This document shows positions 24,314 through 30,873 of a stretch of 48,804 bases of DNA, piece by piece. The stretch spans positions 1 through 48,804 of the forward strand of contig JAEEVA010000021.1 in assembly GCA_016286995.1 (NCBI GenBank), given 5' to 3'. Position 1 is the first letter of the stretch; each line of letters opens with the position of its first letter. The translations under genes and the position numbers were made by a program. This DNA comes from Prevotella sp. Its GTDB lineage: Bacteria > Bacteroidota > Bacteroidia > Bacteroidales > Bacteroidaceae. The notes beneath the pieces are model-generated. The model saw only the letters and a program-made list of their open reading frames with translations. It was not told where the DNA came from and did not search any database.

Positions 24314-25594
24314 TTACTCCGGCACTTGTCCGGCTTCTTCCGGTTCGCTGAGTGACGGGGCTGCTGTGGCCTCGCCGCCATTCAGGATGATGTTCACCAC
24401 AGCTACAGCGTCGGTAATCGAGACTCCACCATCGCCATTCACGTCACCCTGCTTCATGGTGATGGTGGTGGTAGCAACGTCTGAGTCCAGATAGCCAGCC
24501 TTTGTAGCCCACACCTTAACAACATAGTCACTCGTTGCTGACAGCTGAACGCTACTGCCTTCTCCTGCCCTCGTTATCTCATAATGACACGTTGCCCCTG
24601 ACGTTGTGCTACTGAACGTCAGCGTGCCGTTGTTAATCGTTATCGTTGGTGTGGCACATTTCTCACCTGTTCCACTTCCAGCAATAGTGTAGGTGTAGTC
24701 AGCCGGTTGTGTTGCCTCTTCAGTCGGAGTCACTATCAGTTGGTTCTCCAGAATAATGTCACCTCCGTTGAAAGTGCTGGCAGCAGTCAGTGTGACGCTG
24801 ATAATGGCGCCGCTGGTGCCTGTGATGACGGCATTCGACTGGGAGGCCAACAGGAAGCGGGTGGCACCATTCACACTACTTGTACTTAGCGAATGTTTCT
24901 TCCATGTCGTGCGTCCTGCTATGTCTACAGCCAGTTCTTCTTCCTCTACAGCAATGGAGAGTCCCGTTGGCAGGCGCAAGTCAAACTGCACCAAGGTCAC
25001 CTGTGTGTCAGGATTGTTCAGGTCTATCAGCATCGTCTGGGTCTCACCGGCACTGATGGTGAAGTCCTCAATGGAAAGCGTAGCTGGTGTGGGGTCCGTT
25101 GAACTTCCAGCAATAGTATAGGTATAGTCAGCTGGTTGTGTTGCCTCTTCAGTCGGGGTCACTATCAGTTGGTTCTCCAGAGTGATGTCACCTCCGTTGA
25201 AGGTGTTGTCAGCTGTCAGCGTTACGCTGACAACAGCACCGCTGATACCACTGATGAGAGCATTCGACTGGGATGCCAACAGGAAGCGGGTAGCACCATT
25301 GACGCTGCTTGTACTCAGCGAATGCTTCTTCCATGTTGTACGGCCTGCTATGTCTACTGCCAGCTCTTCTTCCTCTACTGCAATGGATAGTCCCGTTGGC
25401 AGGCGCAAGTCAAACTGCACCAAGGTCACCTGTGTGTCAGGATTGTTCAGGTCTATCAGCATCGTCTGGGTTTCACCGGCACTGATGGTGAAGTCCTCAA
25501 TAGACAGCGTAGCTGGTGTGGCTGCTGCTACCAATGGCAGCAGAGCCACTATCAATGTGGCAATATAATGCCGGATATTCTTTGTATTCATCAT
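24314..25594 (-). CDS. Secreted protein with two near-identical cohesin-like modules and a dockerin-type segment
   Basis: 426 residues: signal peptide (IATLIVALLPLVAAA), then two almost identical modules of 143 residues (429 bp) starting near residues 26 and 169. Each has LSIEDFTISAGETQTMLIDL, VQFDLRLPTGLSIA and FLLASQSNA, a cohesin- or CBM-like beta-sandwich pattern. A Fn3/chitobiase-C-like segment follows (~312-378, TPTITINNGTLTFSS, KVWATKAGYLDSD), then one dockerin-type calcium loop GDVNGDGGVSITDAV (~382-396). The protein ends EEAGQVPE without the sorting tail seen in its neighbour, so the C-terminus may be truncated. It starts 5 bp after the LRR gene's stop and is surely co-transcribed with it. 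A surface or secreted adhesive or scaffold role is inferred. Confidence 0.75.
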   Translation of the reverse strand: MMNTKNIRHYIATLIVALLPLVAAATPATLSIEDFTISAGETQTMLIDLNNPDTQVTLVQFDLRLPTGLSIAVEEEELAVDIAGRTTWKKHSLSTSSVNGATRFLLASQSNALISGISGAVVSVTLTADNTFNGGDITLENQLIVTPTEEATQPADYTYTIAGSSTDPTPATLSIEDFTISAGETQTMLIDLNNPDTQVTLVQFDLRLPTGLSIAVEEEELAVDIAGRTTWKKHSLSTSSVNGATRFLLASQSNAVITGTSGAIISVTLTAASTFNGGDIILENQLIVTPTEEATQPADYTYTIAGSGTGEKCATPTITINNGTLTFSSTTSGATCHYEITRAGEGSSVQLSATSDYVVKVWATKAGYLDSDVATTTITMKQGDVNGDGGVSITDAVAVVNIILNGGEATAAPSLSEPEEAGQVPE

Positions 25595-25599
25595 GACTG

Positions 25600-28500
25600 C
25601 TATTTTACGATGGCTTTTTTTCCATTAACAATATACACACCCTTCTTAAGTGAAGAGTGAAGAGTGAATAGTGAAGAATTTGCTTCCGCTTTCACTCTAC
25701 GTCCTTGTAGGTCGTAAACACCTTCTAGTTGCATTACCTTCGAGCCCATTGCATCAATACTCGTTGTGCCACCGACGGAATAGATGAAGTCGGCAGGCAT
25801 CACATCTTCTGCATCTGGAGACACTAACAATTGATTCTCCAACATGATGTCACCACTGGTAAAGCCGTCAGAGGCTGTCAGCTTAATGCTGATAACGTTT
25901 CCATTGTCACCATCAATAAGTGCATTGCTGTTCGAAGCCAATAAGAAACGGGTAATTCCGTTCGTGGCTTTAGCCATCAGCGAGTGTTTCTTCCAGGTAG
26001 TGCGTCCTGCTATGTCAATGGCATAGTCCCCATCTTCCTTGGCTATCGACAGGCCATCCGGCAAACGCAAGTCGAACTGCAACAGCGTCAGGTCAGTGTT
26101 CGGATTCGACAGATTGATGAACAGCTCCTTTGTCTCACCAGCCTTGATGTCAAAGTCCTCGATGGAGAGGCTGCTTGTTGCTGCCACCCTGTTACTGCCT
26201 GCAGCCTGCATAGCTGGAGCAGAGGTCTCGCTCAGAATCAGGTTCACCATGATGACATAGTCCAGGCCATTCACCACGCCGTCATTGTTCAGGTCGGCGG
26301 TAGCATTATACTGGTCTGTCAAGATAAGATTGGTCTGTGCCACCAAGTCGACACCATTTATAATACCATCGTCATTTAGGTCGCCAGAAGTTTGTTCTGC
26401 GCTGCCTGCATACTCTACCGAACTGCCATTATGAAAATCATAGACCGTCCACCCTTTTGCTTTGGCAGCTGTAACTTGCGATTTAGTAATAACATTCTGT
26501 TCATTACCTTGGGCCGTATCTATTACATAAAACTCACCATTTGTTGATGTTGGCAGACTTGCAACCAGGTTACCCATAGCAGTTTCGCCAATCTTGTTCT
26601 GATAGCAACCCAAATATGTCAATAATGTATTATTAGATAAATCCAACGATGTAAGTTTATTATTATAACAATACAATCTTGTGAGTTCTGTATTCTTTGA
26701 CAAATCAAGTGAAGTAAGTAGATTATTATTACAACCTAAATGTGTAAGTGCTGTGTTCTTCGACACGTCAAGCGATGTCAGCTGGTTGAAAGCACAAAAA
26801 AGGATCGTCAGTGTAGTATTTTTAGACAAGTCAAGTGATGTCAGCTGGTTGTTATAACAAGACAAATCTGTAAGTAACGTATTCTTTGATACATCCAACA
26901 ATGTCAGCTGGTTGTCGTCGCAAGAAAGTATAGTCAATGTATTATTTTTAGACACGTCCAGTGATGTCAACTGATTGTTATGACAATCTAAATGTATAAG
27001 TGCTGTGTTCTTCGACACATCCAGCGATGTCAGCTTGTTGTTATTGCAAAAAAGTCTCGTTAATGCTGTATTATTTGTCGCATCAAGCGATGTCAGCTGG
27101 TTGGCTTGGCAATTAAAATCCGTCAATGCCGTATTCTTCGACACGTCCAGTGATGTCAGTTGGTTATCACCGCAAGAAAATTTCGTCAATGCCGTATTCT
27201 TCGACACGTCCAGCGATGTCAGTTGGTTGCTATGACAATACAAATATTTAAGTGCTGTATTCTTTGACACGTCCAGTGATGTCAGTTGGTTATCACCGCA
27301 AGAAAGGTACGTCACTGCCGTAAAATATTCAATACCTTTCAGGTCTGCTATGCCCTTTGATTCTACAGATATATTCGTCACTCCAGCAATCTCTTCCTCG
27401 CTAAGCTTTCCATCCTGGTTAGTATCTATAGTGTTACTTACATACTCGCGGAAAACCGCATCTGGGAAGTTGATATCGTTGATGTCAATGCCTTGAACAA
27501 TAGTTCCAGGATCACCATTTTGCAATGCAACAATATTCTTGAAATCTTTCCAGATATTTGCAGCACTATATAAGTCAATGGATGCTGAAGGCACATGAAG
27601 TGTTGCATATTCTATTAAAGAATTTTCAAAGGCACCAGAATACGTTGAGGGGACAGCCTCTGCATAACAATAGACATCTGACAATTCTTCACAGTTAGCA
27701 AAAGCCTGATAATCGATCTTTTTAATGCCATTGCCAATGGTTATGGTAGCTAAGTTTCTACAATAATTAAAAGCTTGAGTGCTGATAGTTGTCACGCTGT
27801 TTGGGATGGTGATAGAGGTTAAGCTGCTGCAATCATAGAAAGCATAACTATTGATGGATGCCACGCTATTGCCGATAGTGACGGAGGCTAGTGCGCTGCA
27901 TCCCTGGAAGCTATAACTGTCGATGGTTGTCACGCTGTTGCCAATGGTGACGGAGGTCAAGCTGCTGCAATAATAGAAAGTAAATACGTCAATGCTTGTC
28001 ACGCTGTTTGGGATGGTGATGGAGGTCAAACTACTGCAGTATTGGAAAGCACACCTGCCGACATATGTTACACTGTTGGGGATGGTCACAGAGCTTAAGC
28101 CGCTACAGCTACTGAAAGCAGAATTGCCTATGCTCGTCACGCTGTTGGGGATGGTCACAGAGCTTAAGCCGCTACAGCTACTGAAAGCAGAATTGCCTAT
28201 GCTCGTCACGCTGTTGGGTATAGTTATGGAGGTCAAACCGCTACAAGACTTGAAAGTACTCTCACCAATACTCGTCACCGTGTTTGGAATAGTAAACGAA
28301 GTTAGGCCCTTGCAACCTGAGAAAGCCTCATCTCCAATGCTCGTCACGCTATTAGGGATGGTGATGGAAGTTAAGCCGCTGCAGCCATTGAAAGCACGGT
28401 TTCCAATGGAAGTCACGCTGTTAGGAATGGTCACGGAGGTTAAGCCGCTGCAACCATAGAAAGCTGCCTCCCCAATGGACGTCACGCTGTTGGGAATAGT

Positions 28501-28995
28501 CACAGAGGTTAAACCGCTGCAACCTGCGAAAGCATTGCCGATGGTTGTCACGCTGTTGGGGATTACCAAATCTTTTACTTCTTGACCATTCATGTATAAA
28601 TGATGAGCATAGCCAAGAGGATTGGAACCAAAACTTATATTACACCATGCTGCTATATCCGAAATATGCACGGAGGTCAAGCCATTGCATTTATAGAAAG
28701 CATCATTGCCGATGGTTGTCACGCTGTTGGGAATGGTGACAGACGTCAAATAGTAGCAATAACAGAAAGCATTATCGCCAATTGCCACCACATTACACGT
28801 AACGCCATCGTAGTCAATAGTAGCAGGAATCTCTACACTTCCAGAATAGCTTCCTTGCTGGTTTTCACCATAAGTCACTGTGGCCTGCTTGGCCTTCTTG
28901 ACGACATTGTAATAAATGCCGTTAATCTCGACATCATAGGCATTAGCTGCCAACGGCAGCAACATAGCCATCATTGAAATTAGTAGTTTCTTCAT
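25600..28995 (-). CDS. BspA-like leucine-rich-repeat surface protein with dockerin, cohesin-like module and type IX sorting tail
   Basis: About 1,131 residues. In order: signal peptide (MKKLLISMMAMLLPLAANA); ~16 BspA-type LRRs of 23 residues (SVTIPNSVTSIGNSAFSGCS pattern, ~60-450); a linker with an EF-hand-like loop DTNQDGKLSEEE (~525); 21-residue LRRs (LTSLDVSKNTALTxLxCxxN, ~545-810); a two-loop dockerin (GDLNDDGIINGVD, ADLNNDGVVNGLD, ~870-920); a cohesin-like module (~942-1078) homologous to those of the next gene; and a type IX sorting tail (LQGRRV to KGVYIVNGKKAIVK). It is probably exported across the outer membrane and surface-attached. BspA-type LRRs are known in adhesion. One 69-bp LRR unit is duplicated exactly (28073-28210). 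A 7-bp repeat is read in the tail. Confidence 0.88.
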   Translation of the reverse strand: MKKLLISMMAMLLPLAANAYDVEINGIYYNVVKKAKQATVTYGENQQGSYSGSVEIPATIDYDGVTCNVVAIGDNAFCYCYYLTSVTIPNSVTTIGNDAFYKCNGLTSVHISDIAAWCNISFGSNPLGYAHHLYMNGQEVKDLVIPNSVTTIGNAFAGCSGLTSVTIPNSVTSIGEAAFYGCSGLTSVTIPNSVTSIGNRAFNGCSGLTSITIPNSVTSIGDEAFSGCKGLTSFTIPNTVTSIGESTFKSCSGLTSITIPNSVTSIGNSAFSSCSGLSSVTIPNSVTSIGNSAFSSCSGLSSVTIPNSVTYVGRCAFQYCSSLTSITIPNSVTSIDVFTFYYCSSLTSVTIGNSVTTIDSYSFQGCSALASVTIGNSVASINSYAFYDCSSLTSITIPNSVTTISTQAFNYCRNLATITIGNGIKKIDYQAFANCEELSDVYCYAEAVPSTYSGAFENSLIEYATLHVPSASIDLYSAANIWKDFKNIVALQNGDPGTIVQGIDINDINFPDAVFREYVSNTIDTNQDGKLSEEEIAGVTNISVESKGIADLKGIEYFTAVTYLSCGDNQLTSLDVSKNTALKYLYCHSNQLTSLDVSKNTALTKFSCGDNQLTSLDVSKNTALTDFNCQANQLTSLDATNNTALTRLFCNNNKLTSLDVSKNTALIHLDCHNNQLTSLDVSKNNTLTILSCDDNQLTLLDVSKNTLLTDLSCYNNQLTSLDLSKNTTLTILFCAFNQLTSLDVSKNTALTHLGCNNNLLTSLDLSKNTELTRLYCYNNKLTSLDLSNNTLLTYLGCYQNKIGETAMGNLVASLPTSTNGEFYVIDTAQGNEQNVITKSQVTAAKAKGWTVYDFHNGSSVEYAGSAEQTSGDLNDDGIINGVDLVAQTNLILTDQYNATADLNNDGVVNGLDYVIMVNLILSETSAPAMQAAGSNRVAATSSLSIEDFDIKAGETKELFINLSNPNTDLTLLQFDLRLPDGLSIAKEDGDYAIDIAGRTTWKKHSLMAKATNGITRFLLASNSNALIDGDNGNVISIKLTASDGFTSGDIMLENQLLVSPDAEDVMPADFIYSVGGTTSIDAMGSKVMQLEGVYDLQGRRVKAEANSSLFTLHSSLKKGVYIVNGKKAIVK
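25648..25675. repeat. In-frame 7-bp repeat inside the type IX sorting tail
   Basis: AAGTGAA, GAGTGAA, GAGTGAA, TAGTGAA (plus strand). On the coding strand they read SSLFTLHSSL between the conserved RRVK and KKGVYIV. This is the same family as the TTTTCAC tracts upstream of pgk and ansA, here inside a coding sequence. Confidence 0.88.
28073..28210. repeat. Exact 69-bp tandem duplication of one LRR unit
   Basis: Bases 28073-28141 and 28142-28210 are identical; each encodes one 23-residue BspA-type repeat (NSAFSSCSGLSSVTIPNSVT). Neighbouring units differ at several bases, so this expansion is recent. Confidence 0.92.
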
Positions 28996-29019
28996 AATCA
29001 TTATGTTTTAAGTTTTTTA

Positions 29020-29084
29020 GTATTCCATCAGACACAAAGAGTGTGAGCCTACATGCCATTCTCAGCTAGTAGGTCCTGGAATAC
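29020..29084 (-). ncRNA. Possible three-way-junction element in the LRR leader
   Basis: On the minus strand GUAUUCCA (29077-29084) pairs perfectly with UGGAAUAC (29020-29027). The enclosed segment holds two further helices, CCUAC with GUAGG and CACAC with GUGUC. It ends 24 nt before the LRR start codon, where a cis-regulatory RNA would lie. It matches no riboswitch I know. Confidence 0.4.
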
Positions 29085-29101
29085 CTTGAACAATAAGAAT
29101 G

Positions 29102-29137
29102 AAAAACAGCTCACACCTGCCGCATATATGTGAGCTG
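29102..29137 (-). terminator. Rho-independent terminator within the LRR leader
   Basis: Minus strand: CAGCTCACA, 13-nt loop, TGTGAGCTG (9 bp, perfect), followed at once by TTTTT. It lies between the promoter at 29317-29347 and the LRR gene, so it either ends a small RNA or attenuates the operon. Confidence 0.75.
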
Positions 29138-29311
29138 CCCTTACGTAAATAAGGTACAGAAATATATACACAACAGGAAGAACAGCCTTCAAACTTGTCC
29201 CTTGTTCAATAGGTGAATTTTCCAGGTTCACTAGTCGGAACAAAGCTTTTCAGCTTTCCTCTATGTTTATCACCCTTCAGCAGGCGCGACTCGTCGCCAC
29301 CCTCCAAGTGA
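29102..29311 (-). ncRNA. Candidate structured small RNA or attenuator leader (~210 nt)
   Basis: It begins about 6 nt after a good promoter and ends at the terminator. In order on the minus strand it can fold a GC-rich hairpin (29286-29297), a 6-bp stem with a GAAA tetraloop (29242-29257), a GTGAA/TTCAC hairpin (29213-29231), a CCTTA/TAAGG hairpin (29139-29154) and the terminator. A 64-codon open frame (29049-29243) runs through it and the terminator. I see no reason to call that a gene, though a leader peptide cannot be excluded. I do not recognise the RNA family. Confidence 0.5.
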
Positions 29312-29316
29312 TGCTG

Positions 29317-29347
29317 CAAAGATAGGGAATAATTTTGAAACAACAAA
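29317..29347 (-). promoter_or_regulatory. Promoter of the LRR leader / small RNA
   Basis: Minus strand TTTG (29344-29347), 19-nt spacer, TATCTTTG (29317-29324): a full match to the Bacteroidetes consensus. A nearly identical ~40-bp copy is at 29659-29698. Confidence 0.8.
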
Positions 29348-29440
29348 GAAAAAGACGAAGAAATTTATCCTCGCCATGCATGAATTGACTTTTAAGTCCT
29401 TCTTTTCTATTAAAGAAAGGAGCCCGTATCAATTTTCGCA

Positions 29441-29638
29441 TCAACTATACACCTCATCCCAGTTGATGGGTTCTCCAACACTAATGGGGCGTGAATTTGT
29501 GCGCATGGGGCGGGTAATAATACGTTCATGAGTGTGTTTCTTTTGACCACAATTCACTATCACGGGATTGGGTATATTGGGGTTCCGTTTCCCAATCCTG
29601 TTAATCGACGGTACTTGTTTAAATTTCTTTGTATCCAT
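29441..29638 (-). CDS. Small basic protein of unknown function
   Basis: 65 residues starting MDTKKFKQVPSINRIGKRNP, rich in Lys, Arg, Asn and Pro, with KKHTHERIITRPMRTNSRP in the middle and the acidic end GEPINWDEVYS. No signal peptide or membrane segment. I do not recognise it. Support for a real gene: a full promoter (TTTG, 19 nt, TATCTTTG) ends 22 nt upstream of the ATG, the same distance as for well-known genes here, and the promoter is a near copy of the one before the LRR leader. It could be a nucleic-acid-binding peptide, but that rests only on charge. The AT-rich stretch 29348-29440 downstream holds no clear terminator. Confidence 0.55.
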   Translation of the reverse strand: MDTKKFKQVPSINRIGKRNPNIPNPVIVNCGQKKHTHERIITRPMRTNSRPISVGEPINWDEVYS

Positions 29639-29660
29639 AATTGTGGCTGTTTTTACGTTG

Positions 29661-29691
29661 CAAAGATAAGGAATAATTTTGAAACAACAAA
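29661..29691 (-). promoter_or_regulatory. Promoter of the small basic protein gene
   Basis: Minus strand TTTG (29688-29691), 19-nt spacer, TATCTTTG (29661-29668). The sequence from 29659 onward repeats 29315 onward over about 40 bp with one early mismatch. Confidence 0.8.
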
Positions 29692-29748
29692 GAAAAAGCG
29701 GAAAAAGTTTGGATGTCTCACCAGTTATGAGAGGTGGAACTTCAATGC

Positions 29749-29814
29749 AAATTCAGTTAAATTGGTCAGCAAATTCAGTGAATTTGGTTAGTAAATTCAG
29801 TGAATTTGGTGGAC
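29749..29814. repeat. Three tandem 22-bp units, AT-rich, inverse copy of the 5.9-kb array
   Basis: Units start at 29749, 29771 and 29793, each beginning AAATTCAGT and continuing (G/T)AATTTGGT. The reverse complement of the middle unit, ACTAACCAAATTCACTGAAT plus TT, matches the units at 5910-5975 over the core ACCAAATTCACTGAA. Confidence 0.88.
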
Positions 29815-29886
29815 CGTTTAGCATCTTTGGTTTTGTAGTTGATATTGTTTTGTCTTATAAATGATATGTTCTTGTTCTGTTCAATA

Positions 29887-30020
29887 GGCTCGCTAGTGCG
29901 TCAAAATAGGCTCACTGGTATGTCAAAATAGGCTCACGAGAACCTTTCGCGCATATAAAATGACGCACCAGTGAGCATAAAATGACGCACCAGCGCACTT
30001 ACTTTGACGCATCATCCCAC
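29887..30020. repeat. Inverted array of 22-bp units (GACGCACCAGTGAGC type)
   Basis: Two units in one orientation (29887-29908, 29909-29930: GGCTCRCTRGTRYGTCAAAA), a degenerate third (29931-29952), then units in the other orientation at 29955-29976 and 29977-29998 (ATAAAATGACGCACCAGYG) and a weaker one at 29999-30020. The halves could pair as a long imperfect cruciform. With the AT-rich array it explains most of the gene-free stretch 29692-30123; 30021-30123 shows nothing I can name. Confidence 0.8.
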
Positions 30021-30123
30021 ATATATTCAATTCTTGCTCATAAAGTGCGAAGTCATAGGCTACATGGAACATTATATTGTGTGGACAGAGGATTCTGCAT
30101 GCACTGCAGGAAGACTCAGAAGG

Positions 30124-30822
30124 CTAAAGAACCTGTATATAGGCTTTAACTACGGCAAAGAGAAATGTCAGGCACAAGGCGGCAATCGGGATGTCACAGA
30201 TACTGGCTGTATAACGAGCCGGCTGCATGTCGGCAGCTGTAGCATGCGGATTGATGCGAAGGGCTACCCGGCGAAGCATCAGGCGGTAAATGCGGTAAAC
30301 GCCATAGCCCACGAGTGTTCCCCAGATGAGGCCGACAGTGATGTCACCGGGATAGTGTACGCCCAGATACAGGCGGGTGTAGCAGTTGGTGAGCGACCAG
30401 CATACCATCGCTATCACAAACAGCCGCTGCCGCATAAGTAAGGAGAAAAACATTGCCAGCGAGAACGTGTTGGCAGCATGGGCAGAGAAGAAGCCATAGT
30501 TTCCTCCGCGATAACCGTCGACGGTATCCACCAGCAAGCCTATCTCGGGGTCACGTCCAGGTCGCCAGCGTGCCACAAGGGGTTTGACAATAGTATCGTC
30601 AATGGTTCCTGCAAACAGCACGCACAGTCCTGCTGCAGCCACCACCATGAGTATGCCGTGTACGGTTTTGTTCGACTTCAATACGACATAGAACAAAGCA
30701 ATATAGAGTGGTATCCACGTCTGCGCCGTGGTAAGTGTCATGATGAGCGAGTCCATGAACAGTGAGTCGCTACCGTTCACCAGCAACAGCAAGTGTTTGT
30801 CGAACTGAATAATCTCTTCCAT
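30124..30822 (-). CDS. PAP2-superfamily membrane phosphatase
   Basis: 232 residues with five or six membrane segments. The three PAP2 phosphatase motifs are present: KPLVARWRP (residues 80-88, KxxxxxxRP), FFSAH (111-115, replacing PSGH) and TRLYLGVHYPGD (SRxxxxxHxxxD). Such enzymes dephosphorylate undecaprenyl pyrophosphate, phosphatidic acid or lipid A at the periplasmic face. The first motif is extended by a second Arg-Pro-rich loop (GRDPEIGLL). Start at ATG 30822; the TTG one codon upstream is less likely. Last gene of the Bat run, 51 bp after the batD-batE gene, and probably co-transcribed. Confidence 0.88.
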   Translation of the reverse strand: MEEIIQFDKHLLLLVNGSDSLFMDSLIMTLTTAQTWIPLYIALFYVVLKSNKTVHGILMVVAAAGLCVLFAGTIDDTIVKPLVARWRPGRDPEIGLLVDTVDGYRGGNYGFFSAHAANTFSLAMFFSLLMRQRLFVIAMVCWSLTNCYTRLYLGVHYPGDITVGLIWGTLVGYGVYRIYRLMLRRVALRINPHATAADMQPARYTASICDIPIAALCLTFLFAVVKAYIQVL

Positions 30823-30873
30823 CAATTATGAACTTTGAACGTTAACCTTACCCCTAACCTTAACTATGAATTG
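30823..30873. repeat. Degenerate 7-bp repeat tract before the PAP2 gene
   Basis: Imperfect 7-mers ATGAACT, TTGAACG, TTAACCT, TACCCCT, AACCTTA, ACTATGA fill the gap between the batD-batE stop and the PAP2 start. Confidence 0.55.

Noticed and set aside
29020..29084. TPP riboswitch, because the minus strand holds CUGAGA and later CUGAUGG
   Set aside because: The conserved second half (GAACCUGAUCUGGAUAAU type) is missing and the stems do not match the TPP fold.
29049..29243. 64-codon hydrophobic frame in the LRR leader
   Set aside because: It runs through a perfect terminator and the hairpin region, and its ATG lies over 60 nt inside the RNA. Structured RNA explains the sequence better, though a leader peptide is not excluded.
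29692..30123. Mobile element remnant or attachment site in the repeat-rich gap
   Set aside because: No transposase, integrase fragment, terminal repeats with target duplication or tRNA gene was seen; only the 22-bp arrays can be supported.
30004..30441. 145-codon plus-strand frame opposite the PAP2 gene
   Set aside because: It overlaps a well-supported PAP2 gene and has no recognisable feature.
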